Assembly (NCBI GenBank): GCA_031769625.1
Contig: JAUIMM010000637.1
Location: forward strand, 3,005,001-3,069,000
Source: Taudactylus pleione
Lineage: Eukaryota > Chordata > Amphibia > Anura > Myobatrachidae
DNA length: 64,000 nt
Reading direction: 5' to 3'
Position 1 is the stretch's first letter; every line of letters begins with the position of its first letter. The notes under the pieces are model-generated. The model made no database searches and was not told the origin of the DNA. It was given only the letters and a program-made list of their open reading frames with translations. Shown here in pieces: positions 43,546 to 53,615 of the stretch. The translations under genes and the position numbers were made by a program.

Positions 43546-44122
43546 TACCACGGTAAGTTTCAATCCATTCTGCCCACTTCCTTAGAAAGTGGGCGGGATG
43601 TGGCAGAAGTGCCTACTCTTCCGGGGGGGTGGGCAGGGCCGGATTAAGGGGGGGGCTCTGGGGGCAAGTACCCCCGGGCCCCCCTCTCTGAGAGGGCCCC
43701 CTGCCACAGATCGGATGTTTTTAACCGATCCGATCTGAAGCGCTTTAGCAGAGTTTACACCAGCAGCGGCAGCTACTGCACTGATAGCCGTCATACAGAC
43801 AGCGCGGCGACGCAGAGCACTGCTGCTGGGATGCCGGTAGCCGCGTCCAATGAAAAGGGCTGTGCAGGCAGCAGGCTTTCGGGGTCTGGCCGGCCGGCGT
43901 GCAGGCTGCAGGGAAGGAGGGGGCATCACAGGCACGGCTGCACATGGAGGATCACCCGAGGAGGAGAAAGAAGAACGCGCTGTGCAGTTCTTCTGTGTCA
44001 CTGTCTGCCAGCAAAAGGGATCATCATCTCAAGAGAGTAGATACAGTAAGACACTTGTTTTAATTATCAATTAAAATTGAATACATTAAAGGCTCCAGGT
44101 AGTATTACTTTGAATGTGTGGT

Positions 44123-44129
<7 letters not shown>

Positions 44130-44153
<24 letters not shown>

Positions 44154-44161
44154 TATATATG

Positions 44162-44196
<35 letters not shown>

Positions 44197-44328
44197 GTGT
44201 GTTTATGTGTGTATGTGTATATATTTATATATATATATATATATATATATTAAGATATATATGTGTATATAGATATATAGATATATATATATAAACACAC
44301 ATATGTATAGTATATATATATATATATA

Positions 44329-44360
<32 letters not shown>

Positions 44361-44398
44361 CACATACACACACACTGTATATATATATATATATTTAC
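44130..44398. repeat. Complex TA/TG microsatellite
   Basis: About 270 bp of TA runs with TG, CA and GATA interruptions. The Tyr-Ile repeat frames read here are artefacts of the repeat. Confidence 0.95.
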
Positions 44399-44605
44399 AC
44401 ACAGCAAGGAATGTTTGGCGGTACTCACGGCATATATAAAAAAAACTACCTATTTAGTTTACATTTCAGTTCCAGAAAAAAAGTCTATAAAGACTGAAAT
44501 ATTTAACTATATAGGTCGGTTGGACCTTATGTTTATATATGTCGTGAGTGCCACCAACCTATCCCTGCTGTGGATTGCTTAGTACTATGGATGGAACCTG
44601 GGGTA

Positions 44606-44606
44606 T

Positions 44607-44640
<34 letters not shown>

Positions 44641-44643
44641 AAT
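44606..44643. repeat. TA microsatellite and hAT insertion site
   Basis: A TA run whose end (ATATAAAT, 44636-44643) is the left target-site duplication of the hAT transposon. Confidence 0.85.
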
Positions 44644-44803
44644 TAGGGGTGAGCGGGTTCGGATTTCTGAAATCCGAACCCCCCCGAGCCCCCCCGATCC
44701 GAGTCCGATCCGAGTCAGGCTCGACTTTTCCCGCCTGACTCGGATCTGAAATCGAGGCAAAACGTCATCTTCCCGCCTTCCGAGTCTCGCGGGTTTTGGA
44801 TCC

Positions 44804-44811
44804 TATATAAG
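44804..44811 (+). promoter_or_regulatory. TATA box of the hAT transposon
   Basis: TATATAAG lies 160 bp inside the left end and on the transposase strand, next to an inverted GATCCAAAAC motif. A start site would be expected about 25-30 bp downstream, near 44836. This is a sequence-motif call only. Confidence 0.55.
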
Positions 44812-44879
44812 GTACACACGTCGGCGCCATTTTCTCACTCGGCTGTGGACAGTGAAGAGGGAGGGTGGGAGTTAGGGCT

Positions 44880-45070
44880 GTGTAGTGTAGTGTAGTGTAG
44901 TGCTGCTGTTGTCCACTACTTCAAAGTCCATAGGGGCTGGCTGTGTTGTGCTGTGCTGCTGTTGTTAATAGGGGCTGTGTCCACTACTTCAAAGTCCATA
45001 GGGGCTGGCTGGACTGTGTTGTGCAGTCAGTTCTCCATAGGGGCTGTGTCCACTCCAAAGTCCTGTGCAG
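44880..45070. repeat. Short internal repeats GTGTA and CATAGGGGCTG
   Basis: A GTGTA-type run (44880-44900) is followed by two to three imperfect copies of a block with CCACTACTTCAAAGTCCATA and GGGGCTGGCTG, upstream of the 160-bp array. Confidence 0.7.
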
Positions 45071-45160
45071 TGTCCCAGTCCTAAAGGAGTGCTGTAGTGT
45101 TGTCCAGGGGGTGCTCTGTCCATCAGGGGTGCTCCCCCCAAGTGCTAAAAAAATAATATA

Positions 45161-47931
45161 TTTTCTGTGTTTGTGAATTGTGTGCGCAGTAGCCGCACGT
45201 GCATCAACAAAGTAGTGCCAAGCGTGCGCCTGTGTCATAAGTAAAGGGCCGGCTGGCTTGACCGTTAAGGGTGCTGTAACCCCCGAAAGTACACTCCAGT
45301 CCAAACCAAAAAAAAATTATTTTCTGTGTTTGTGAATTGTGTGCGCAGTAGCCGCACGTGCATCAACAAAGTAGTGCCAAGCGTGCGCCTGTGTCATAAG
45401 TAAAGGGCCGGCTGGCTTGACCGTTAAGGGTGCTGTAACCCCCGAAAGTACACTCCAGTCCAAACCAAAAAAAAAATTATTTTCTGTGTTTGTGAATTGT
45501 GTGCGCAGTAGCCGCACGTGCATCAACAAAGTAGTGCCAAGCGTGCGCCTGTGTCATAAGTAAAGGGCCGGCTGGCTTGACCGTTAAGGGTGCTGTAACC
45601 CCCGAAAGTACACTCCAGTCCAAACCAAAAAAAATATTATTTTCTGTGTTTGTGAATTGTGTGCGCAGTAGTCGCACGTGCATCAACAAAGTAGTGCCAA
45701 GCGTGCGCCTGTGTCATAAGTAAAGGGCCGGCTGGCTTGACCGTTAAAGGGTGCTGTAACCCCCAAAGTACACTCCAGTCCAAACCAAAAAAAAAATTAT
45801 TTTCTGTGTTTGTGAATTGTGTGCGCAGTAGCCGCACGTGCATCAACAAAGTAGTGCCAAGCGTGCGCCTGTGTCATAAGTAAAGGGCCGGCTGGCTTGA
45901 CCGTTAAAGGGTGCTGTAACCCCCAAAGTACACTCCAGTCCAAACCAAAAAAAAAATTATTTTCTGTGTTTGTGAATTGTGTGCGCAGTAGCCGCACGTG
46001 CATCAACAAAGTAGTGCCAAGCGTGCGCCTGTGTCATAAGTAAAGGGCCGGCTGGCTTGACCGTTAAGGGTGCTGTAACCCCCGAAAGTACACTCCAGTC
46101 CAAACCAAAAAAAATATTATTTTCTGTGTTTGTGAATTGTGTGCGCAGTAGTCGCACGTGCATCAACAAAGTAGTGCCAAGCGTGCGCCTGTGTCATAAG
46201 TAAAGGGCCGGCTGGCTTGACCGTTAAAGGGTGCTGTAACCCCCAAAGTACACTCCAGTCCAAACCAAAAAAAAAATTATTTTCTGTGTTTGTGAATTGT
46301 GTGCGCAGTAGCCGCACGTGCATCAACAAAGTAGTGCCAAGCGTGCGCCTGTGTCATAAGTAAAGGGCCGGCTGGCTTGACCGTTAAGGGTGCTGTAACC
46401 CCCGAAAGTACACTCCAGTCCAAACCAAAAAAAAAATTATTTTCTGTGTTTGTGAATTGTGTGCGCAGTAGCCGCACGTGCATCAACAAAGTAGTGCCAA
46501 GCGTGCGCCTGTGTCATAAGTAAAGGGCCGGCTGGCTTGACCGTTAAGGGTGCTGTAACCCCCGAAAGTACACTCCAGTCCAAACCTAAAAAAAAATTAT
46601 TTTCTGTGTTTGTGAATTGTGTGCGCAGTAGCCGCACGTGCATCAACAAAGTAGTGCCAAGCGTGCGCCTGTGTCATAAGTAAAGGGCCGGCTGGCTTGA
46701 CCGTTAATGGGTGCTGTAACCCCCGAAAGTACACTCCAGTCCAAACCAAAAAAAAATTATTTTCTGTGTTTGTGAATTGTGTGCGCAGTAGCCGCACGTG
46801 CATCAACAAAGTAGTGCCAAGCGTGCGCCTGTGTCATAAGTAAAGGGCCGGCTGGCTTGACCGTTAAAGGGTGCTGTAACCCCCGAAAGTACACTCCAGT
46901 CCTAACCAAAAAAAAATTATTTTCTGTGTTTGTGAATTGTGTGCGCAGTAGCCGCACGTGCATCAACAAAGTAGTGCCAAGAGTGCGCCTGTGTCATAAG
47001 TAAAGGGCCGGCTGGCTTGACCGTTAAGGGTGCTGTAACCCCCGAAAGTACACTCCAGTCCAAACCAAAAAAAAAATTATTTTCTGTGTTTGTGAATTGT
47101 GTGCGCAGTAGCCGCACGTGCATCAACAAAGTAGTGCCAAGCGTGCGCCTGTGTCATAAGTAAAGGGCCGGCTGGCTTGACCGTTAAGGGTGCTGTAACC
47201 CCCGAAAGTACACTCCAGTCCAAACCTAAAAAAAAATTATTTTCTGTGTTTGTGAATTGTGTGCGCAGTAGCCGCACGTGCATCAACAAAGTAGTGCCAA
47301 GCGTGCGCCTGTGTCATAAGTAAAGGGCCGGCTGGCTTGACCGTTAATGGGTGCTGTAACCCCCGAAAGTACACTCCAGTCCAAACCAAAAAAAAATTAT
47401 TTTCTGTGTTTGTGAATTGTGTGCGCAGTAGCCGCACGTGCATCAACAAAGTAGTGCCAAGCGTGCGCCTGTGTCATAAGTAAAGGGCCGGCTGGCTTGA
47501 CCGTTAAGGGTGCTGTAACCCCCGAAAGTACACTCCAGTCCAAACCTAAAAAAAAATTATTTTCTGTGTTTGTGAATTGTGTGCGCAGTAGCCGCACGTG
47601 CATCAACAAAGTAGTGCCAAGAGTGCGCCTGTGTCATAAGTAAAGGGCCGGCTGGCTTGACCGTTAAAGGGTGCTGTAACCCCCGAAAGTACACTCCAGT
47701 CCAAAGCCAAACCAAAAAAAAATTATTTTCTGTGTTTGTGAATTGTGTGCGCAGTAGCCGCACGTGCATCAACAAAGTAGTGCCAAGAGTGCGCCTGTGT
47801 CATAAGTAAAGGGCCGGCTGGCTTGACCGTTAAAGGGTGCTGTAACCCACAAAGTACACTCCAGTCCGAACCAAAAAAAAATTTATTTTCTGTGTTTAGC
47901 CGCACGTATATATCAAATCGATATAACATAA
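45161..47931 (+). repeat. 160-bp tandem array, 17 units, in the hAT 5' region
   Basis: Seventeen near-identical head-to-tail units of 160 bp (one is 165-166) start at 45161, 45320, 45480 and so on to 47725, followed by a partial unit at 47886 that lacks TGTGAATTGTGTGCGCAG and leads into the transposase start. Each unit has TTTTCTGTGTTTGTGAATTG, GCAGTAGCCGCACGTGCATC, AAAGGGCCGGCTGGCTTGAC and an A-run. On the coding strand the unit has no ATG except where TTAAGGG became TTAATGGG (46707, 47347). The 70-codon antisense frames in each unit only mirror the repeat. It is probably transcribed 5' leader or an intron. Confidence 0.95.
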
Positions 47932-50900
47932 ATGGAGGACCAAACTTTCTCCGATAAAAATAAAATAGAGAAAGATCAAGAACCACTTCCTCCTAGTGCT
48001 GAAGCTGCTGCCACTAGTCATGACATAGACGATAACATGCCATCAACGTCGTCTGCCAAGGCCGATGCCCAATGTCATAGTAGAGGGCACATACAATCCC
48101 AAATGGCAAAGTTCAGGAAAATGACCTTGAAAAAGACATTTAAATCAGCTGAAGAGAAACGTAAACTTGCCAATATGCCATTTACGACACGGAGTGGCAA
48201 GGAACGGCTAAGGTCGATCCCTAGTATGTTCATGACTAGTGGTTCAGCTTCACATGACGATGGAAGCCCTCCTCCCACTAAAAAAATCAAAAGAGTTAAG
48301 CTGGCAAAAGCACAGCGAAGAACTGTGCTTTCTAAGAAGATATCACAAATCCCCAAAGAGAGTCCAAGTGTGGTGGTGGTTGCGATGCCTGACCTTCCCA
48401 GCACTGGACGGGAAGAGGTGGCTCTTTCCACCATTTGCACGCCCCCTGCAAGTGCTGAAAGGAGCACCCACAGTCCACTTGCTGATATGCAAATTGAAGA
48501 TGTCACTGTTGAAGTACAACAGGATGAGGATACTGGTGTAGCTGGCGCTGAGGAGGAAGTTGGCGAGGAGGATTCTGATGGTGATGTGGTTTGTTTAAAT
48601 CAGGCTCCGGGGGAGACAGTTGTTGTCCGTGGGATGAAAAAGCCCATCACGGTCATGCCTGGGCAGAAGACCAAACATTCCACCTCTTTGGTCTGGCAAT
48701 ATTTCTATCCAAATCCGGACAACAACTGTCTTGCCATATGTACCATATGTAAAGGTGAAATAAGTAGGGGTAGGGACGTCAACCACCTAGGAACATCCTC
48801 CCTTATACGGCACCTGCAGCGCGTTCATAAAAAGTTACTGTCAAGTTCAGAAACTTTGGCTCAGACCGTAAGCAGTCCAGGGACACCTAAATCCCGTTGT
48901 CCTGTTGTATCCAAGCGCCTGCAAACCACACCGTCAACTCCCTCCTCGTCAATTTCCTCCTTAGTCAGGATCGGAAGTAGTCCTGCAGGCCATATCACTG
49001 GCATGACTGACTCTCCTATCCGGGATTCCTCCGGAGGATCCTGCATTGCTACGCCTACTGCTGCCGCTGCTGCTGTTGCTGCTGCTGCTGGGAGTCGTTC
49101 ATCATCCCAGAGAGGAAGTAGGAACACCACTACTTTTACTAAACAATTGACCCTCCAACAGTCCTTAGCGAGGAGGATGAAGTACGACAGCAGTCATCCT
49201 GAAGCAAAACGTATAACTGAGGCCTTGACTGCTATGTTGGTGTTAGACGTGCGTCCGGTATCCGCCATTAGTGCAGTGGGATTTAGACAATTGATGGAGG
49301 TAGTGTGTCCCCGGTTCCAAATCCCGTCTAGATTCCACTTCACTAGGCAGGCGATACCGAGACTGTACAGAAACGTCAGAAAAAGTGTCCTCAGTGTCCT
49401 GAAAAATGCCGTTGTACACAATGTCCACTTAACCACGGACATGTGGACAAGTGGAACAGGGCAGACTAAGGACTATATGACTGTGACAGCCCACTGGGTA
49501 GATGTATCACCTTACGCAGCAACAGCAGCAGCGTCACCAGTAGCAGCATCTCAGAAACGCCAGCTCGTTACAAGGCAGGCTACGCTGTGTATCACCGGTT
49601 TCAGTAAGAGGCACACCGCCGACAACCTCTTAGAGAAACTGAGGGAAATCATCGCCCAGTGGCTTACCCCACTTAGACTCTCCTGGGGATTTGTGATATC
49701 TGACAACGCCACCAATATTGTGCGGGCATTACATCTGGGCAAATTCCAGCACGTCCCATGTTTTGCTCACACAATAAACTTGGTGGTGCAGAATTTTCTG
49801 AAAAGCGACAGGGGCGTGCAGGAGACGCTTTGGGTGGCCCGAAAAATTTCTGGCCACTTTCGCCATTCAGCGACTGCGTGCCGAAGACTGGAGCGCCAGC
49901 AAACACTCTTGAACCTGCCCCGCCATCACCTGAAGCAAGAGGTTGTGACGCGGTGGAACTCAACCCTCTATATGCTTCAGAGGATGGAGGAGCAGCAAAA
50001 GGCCATACAAGCCTATACATCCACCTATGACATAGGCAAAGGAGGGGGTATGCACCTGACTCAAGCGCAGTGGAGAATGATTTCCGTGTTGTGCAAGGTT
50101 CTTCAGCCCTTCGAACTTGCCACACGTGAAGTCAGTTCAGACACTGCCAGCTTGAGTCAGGTCATTCCCCTCATCAGGCTTTTGCAGAAGCAGCTGGAGA
50201 AAGTGAAGGAGGAGCTAAGACGGAGCGATTCCGCTCGGCATGTGGGACTTGTGGATGAAGCCCTTCATTCGCTTTGCCAGGATTCCAGGGTGGTCAATCT
50301 GTTGAAATCAGACCACTACATTTTGGCCACCGTGCTCGATCCTAGGTTTAAAGCCTATGTGGTGTCTCTCTTTCCGGCCGACACAAGCCTGCAGAGGTGC
50401 AAAGACCTGCTGGTGAACACACTGTCAGCTGAAGCGGAACGTGACACGTCAACGGCTCCTTCTTCATTTTCTCCCGCAACTGGGGCTGCCAGGAAAAAAC
50501 TTAGGTATCCTAAGCAACCCGCTGGCGGTGATGCAGGGCAGGCAGGACCAAGTTTGGACATCTGGTCCGGACTGAAGGACCTGGCAACAATTTCTGACAT
50601 GTCTACTGTCACTGCATATGATACTGTCACCATTGACAGAATGGTGGAGGATTACATCGGTGACAGCATCCAAGTAGGCATGTCAGACAGTCCATACCTG
50701 TACTGGCAGGAAAAAGAGGCAATTTGGAGGCCCCTGTACAAACTGGCTCTATTTTACCTGAGTTGCCCCCCCTCCAGTGTGTACTCCGAAAGAGTGTTTA
50801 GTGCAGCCGGGAACCTTGTCAGCGAAAGGCGTAGGAGGTTGCTTCCACAGAATGTGGAGAAGATGATGTTCATCAAAATGAATTATCAGCTCTTCCAGGG

Positions 50901-51048
50901 AGACCAGCCTCCAGAAGGTACAGAGGGACCTGTGGTGGTGGATTCAAGTGGGGACGAGTTAATACTTTGTGAGGATGAGGATGTACACACTGAAGAGGGT
51001 GAGGAATCGGTGGATGAGGAGGATGAGGATGACATCTTGCCTCCGTAG
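47932..51048 (+). CDS. hAT transposase, ZBED-type, intact
   Basis: A 1038-residue protein that would cut and paste the 7-kb element in the nucleus. A basic, NLS-like stretch lies at residues 117-132. A BED zinc finger spans about 250-300, with Cys270, Cys273, His294 and His299. An alanine run is at 377-386. The RNase-H-like catalytic core has Asp503 in TTDMWTS and Asp591 in VISDNATN, followed by Cys610-x2-His613 in PCFAHTINL. LDPRFK is at 802-807. The C-terminal hAT dimerisation region (about 923-985) has YWQEKEAIW and SERVFSAAG with Glu953, the likely third acidic catalytic residue. An acidic tail follows. There is no stop or frameshift. The ATG at 47932 is the first after the tandem array. 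Similar proteins include host-domesticated ZBED genes, but the flanking TIRs and TSD mark this one as a transposon. Confidence 0.95.
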   Translation: MEDQTFSDKNKIEKDQEPLPPSAEAAATSHDIDDNMPSTSSAKADAQCHSRGHIQSQMAKFRKMTLKKTFKSAEEKRKLANMPFTTRSGKERLRSIPSMFMTSGSASHDDGSPPPTKKIKRVKLAKAQRRTVLSKKISQIPKESPSVVVVAMPDLPSTGREEVALSTICTPPASAERSTHSPLADMQIEDVTVEVQQDEDTGVAGAEEEVGEEDSDGDVVCLNQAPGETVVVRGMKKPITVMPGQKTKHSTSLVWQYFYPNPDNNCLAICTICKGEISRGRDVNHLGTSSLIRHLQRVHKKLLSSSETLAQTVSSPGTPKSRCPVVSKRLQTTPSTPSSSISSLVRIGSSPAGHITGMTDSPIRDSSGGSCIATPTAAAAAVAAAAGSRSSSQRGSRNTTTFTKQLTLQQSLARRMKYDSSHPEAKRITEALTAMLVLDVRPVSAISAVGFRQLMEVVCPRFQIPSRFHFTRQAIPRLYRNVRKSVLSVLKNAVVHNVHLTTDMWTSGTGQTKDYMTVTAHWVDVSPYAATAAASPVAASQKRQLVTRQATLCITGFSKRHTADNLLEKLREIIAQWLTPLRLSWGFVISDNATNIVRALHLGKFQHVPCFAHTINLVVQNFLKSDRGVQETLWVARKISGHFRHSATACRRLERQQTLLNLPRHHLKQEVVTRWNSTLYMLQRMEEQQKAIQAYTSTYDIGKGGGMHLTQAQWRMISVLCKVLQPFELATREVSSDTASLSQVIPLIRLLQKQLEKVKEELRRSDSARHVGLVDEALHSLCQDSRVVNLLKSDHYILATVLDPRFKAYVVSLFPADTSLQRCKDLLVNTLSAEAERDTSTAPSSFSPATGAARKKLRYPKQPAGGDAGQAGPSLDIWSGLKDLATISDMSTVTAYDTVTIDRMVEDYIGDSIQVGMSDSPYLYWQEKEAIWRPLYKLALFYLSCPPSSVYSERVFSAAGNLVSERRRRLLPQNVEKMMFIKMNYQLFQGDQPPEGTEGPVVVDSSGDELILCEDEDVHTEEGEESVDEEDEDDILPP

Positions 51049-51682
51049 AGCCAGTTTGTGCAGGGACACATTAATTGCCAGCTTGTTTTGTGGGGGCCCA
51101 AACGAACCAATCATTTCAGCCACAGTTGTGTGGCAGACCCTGGCGCTGAAATGATTGATTTGTTAAAGTGTGCATGTCCTGTTTATACAACATAAGGGTG
51201 GGTGGGAGGGCCCAAGGACAATTCCATCTTGCACCTCTTTTTTTCTTTGCATTATGTACAGTTTGGGGCCTAGTTTTTCTAACTGCCATCCTGCCTGCCA
51301 CTGCAGTGTCACTCCTAGATGGGTCACGTGTTTGTGCCGCCCACTCGTGTCGCTTAGCATAGTCATCCAGCTACCTCGGTGCAACCTTTTGGACATAAAA
51401 ACACTATTGTGAGGTGTGAGGTGTTCAGAATAGACTGGAAATGAGTGGAAATTAAGGTTATTGAGGTTAATAATAGCATAGGAGCAGAAAAACCTACAAA
51501 TTCTGTGATTTTAGCTGTTTTTATGCTTTTTTTCAAAAAAATACAGATCCAAAACACAAAACCCAGAACCCAAAACACGGAAGGGTGGTTTTGGCAAAAC
51601 CAATCCAGATCCAAAACACGAAGAAAGATCCAGATCCAAAACCAAAACACAAAACACGAAAAGTGGCCGGTGCACACCCCTA
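51049..51682 (+). other. 3' non-coding part of the hAT transposon
   Basis: 634 bp from the stop codon to the right TIR. No canonical AATAAA was seen. GACATAAAAACAC at about 51392 is a weak alternative. The last 140 bp carry the GATCCAAAAC / CCAAAACAC subterminal repeats. Confidence 0.6.
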
Positions 51683-51834
51683 ATATAAATATATATGGAG
51701 CAGAGTGCCAAGCTGATAGATGCTGATTGATTTTATATACAGTATATATATACATACGTATAGAGGTAATGGGCACTTCAGTATCCAAAGTTTTATCAAG
51801 GGTGCCAGGTACAGTAGATGCAGCGTAAGAGATG

Positions 51835-51950
51835 AAAAACGGCACTCCGAAGTGTTTATTTACAGAATTTGAAATATACAACTTGCTACACGACCCCGGC
51901 TCGCTGTATATTTCAAACTCTGTAAATAAACACTGAGTGCCGTTTTCCAT
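51835..51950. repeat. Inverted repeat with about 43-bp arms
   Basis: AAAAACGGCACTCCGAAGTG and TTTATTTACAGAATTTGAAA at the left mirror TTTCAAACTCTGTAAATAAA and CACTGAGTGCCGTTTT at the right. It is a small foldback element or MITE core inside the older CCGGATTAAG element. Confidence 0.75.
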
Positions 51951-52097
51951 TCCTTATTAATTTAATTTTAGACTTTAGGGCCCCCCTGTCTTAAGTGCCC
52001 CGGGCCCCCCAAAGCCTTAATCCAGCTCTGGGTGTGGGGGGTACCCCAAAAAAAACAGGAGTCTCCCCCGAAGGTTTCGGGAGAGTAGGCAAGTATG

Positions 52098-52491
52098 TGT
52101 TAAATTGTGTGAATAGCTGATTGTATTTATTATTGAGTGGTGGTCAATGAGAAAAAAAAAGAGGAGGTTTAATATAGGAAAATTCAGGGGTGATTCCCTC
52201 TGCTGCTCCTGGACTTGCTCTAATGCTCCGCAGTGCAGGTGAATTGAATTATGGAACGGTGCCCACATCCAAGAAAAATAACATTCAGGTTGGTTGGCCC
52301 TACTGCCGTATCGCTGATCGGGCATATGTCTGATGTATTACCATACACTGCACTTTGTATGAGGCAGACTATTTTCAACACTACCTGATGAAGCCGCCAG
52401 GTGCTGTGAAACACGTTGCAATTTTAAGAGAGAATTTCATTTTTCTTTTATGCTTTATTTTTTAAACCTAATTTTTAACTTGTGATACAAT
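52098..52491. other. Unassigned sequence
   Basis: No gene seen. TGATGAAGCCGCCAGGTG followed by AAACACGTTGC (52388-52420) resembles a dispersed amphibian repeat motif, without clear ends. Confidence 0.35.
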
Positions 52492-52651
52492 GGGGGAGAT
52501 TTAATAAAGCTTGGAGAGAGATAAAATTGGAGAAAAATAGCACCAACCAATCAGCTCCTAACTGTCACTTTACAGGCTGTGTTTGAAGCTGATTGGTTGG
52601 TGCTATTTATCTCCAATTTTATCTCTCTCCAAGCTTTATTAAATCTCCCCC
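52492..52651. mobile_element. Palindromic MITE, CAATCAGCTCC family, near-perfect
   Basis: A 160-bp inverted repeat. GGGGGAGATTTAATAAAGCT at the left mirrors AGCTTTATTAAATCTCCCCC at the right, continuing through GGAGAGAGATAAAATTGGAG and ATAGCACCAACCAATCAGC. The loop contains TTTACAGGCTGTGTTTG. The high arm identity suggests a young copy. Confidence 0.85.
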
Positions 52652-53439
52652 TGTGTATTTTAAATTATATTTAAATTATTTGTATTTTTAATTATTCCTT
52701 TAACCGTTATATTGTTATTTTTACATTTCATTTATCCATGACAATAGTGAGTTGTATTGTGATGTTATTGCTCTAACTAATAAATCATTTGATTATTGTT
52801 TAACTATTTTATTCTTTTGTCGTCCCTTATTCGGCAATTGCAGTCAATATTTCATGTTTGGGTGAGGGGCTGTTTGACCATTTATATTAAGTGATGACAC
52901 TACCTGTAATCATCCTATATTGCCTGGCTCCCATTTATGGAGAGTAAGGGACTAGTTTTGCATAGTGGAAGTGTCACCATGATGTTTGATCTATATAGTT
53001 CCCTTCTCAGCGCCGGAGGTACTCCCCGGTTTTCAAGACCATAGCTTGTTACCTGCTAATTATTAGCCCTCTTCAGGCGCTGCCCGCACTCGCTCTATAA
53101 ACAAGCATTTAGAAACCACCCTCTGGAAATCCTTCATTTGCTTCTGCTTTGCTGACTTGAATTTCCGCTCACCCAACTCTACATACGGCCCTGAAGATGT
53201 CTATTTATTAAGACCCCGTGATAACAATCACTATGAATAATTGCATGTCGCAGCGATAAATGTTCTGTTGCTGCAATTTGCCAGGCTAGGGGTGGTTTAA
53301 GAGTGAGAAAGGAATATGAGGGGTACCTATAGTGATTTGAGAGGAACATTTGAGAGCGTTCTGGAAGAGAGGGGTCAGGAGAGAGAGAGACATCGGGTGT
53401 TACAGTGGAGGAGGTGCCAGCTTTAGATAAGGGTCTCTA
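52652..53439. other. Unassigned AT-rich sequence
   Basis: No gene recognised. Confidence 0.35.
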
Positions 53440-53615
53440 AGGGGTAGATTTACTAAAGTGCAGGCTTTTAGAAGTGGAGAAGTTGACCATAGCAACCAAT
53501 CAGTTTCTAGCTATTATCTTCTAGAAGGTGCTAGATAAATGTTAAGTAGAATTTGATTGGTTGCTATGGGCAACATCACCACTTCTAAAAACCAGCACTT
53601 TAGTAACTATACCCC
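53440..53615. mobile_element. Palindromic MITE, CTATCTTCTAGAAGG family, complete
   Basis: The ends GGGGTAGATTTACTAAAGTG and CACTTTAGTAACTATACCCC are mirrored. ACCATAGCAACCAATCAG mirrors TTTGATTGGTTGCTATGG around TTATCTTCTAGAAGGTGCTA. It gives the complete form of the copies at 10640 and 22474. Confidence 0.8.

Larger units (their letters stand above)
44644..51682 (+). mobile_element. Complete autonomous-looking hAT transposon
   Basis: A 7039-bp element starting TAGGGGTGAGCGGGTTCGG and ending CCGGTGCACACCCCTA. The TIR TAGGGGTG is shared and the match continues imperfectly. An exact 8-bp TSD ATATAAAT flanks it (44636-44643, 51683-51690). Subterminal GATCCAAAAC motifs occur at 51546, 51608 and 51633 and inverted at 44793-44802, as expected for transposase-binding repeats of hAT elements. 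Inside are a TATA box, a 160-bp tandem array and an intact transposase. The exact TSD and open frame suggest recent insertion. Whether it still moves cannot be read from the sequence. Confidence 0.92.
43634..52030. mobile_element. CAGGGCCGGATTAAG hAT-like element, interrupted by a 7-kb hAT
   Basis: The left end CAGGGCCGGATTAAGG is at 43634 and the degraded complementary right end CCTTAATCCAGCTCTG ends at 52030. The flanks GGGGTGGG (43626-43633) and GGTGTGGG (52031-52038) match at 7 of 8 positions. Most of its length is the later hAT insertion at 44644-51682 plus expanded TA microsatellites. The outermost left and right flanks (about 43555-43625 and 52039-52097, ending GGCAAGTATG) look like the two parts of an older CATACTTGCC-family element. 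Confidence 0.6.

Noticed and set aside
44225..44582. Tyr-Ile repeat frames
   Set aside because: They are readings of the TA microsatellite.
45317..47986. Sixteen similar antisense reading frames of about 70 codons
   Set aside because: Each is the same frame through the 160-bp tandem repeat. Spacing follows the repeat and there is no sign of protein-level selection.
47932..51048. Host ZBED gene instead of a transposase
   Set aside because: The frame sits inside exact 8-bp TSDs with TIRs and subterminal repeats, as in a mobile hAT. Domesticated ZBED genes lack these.
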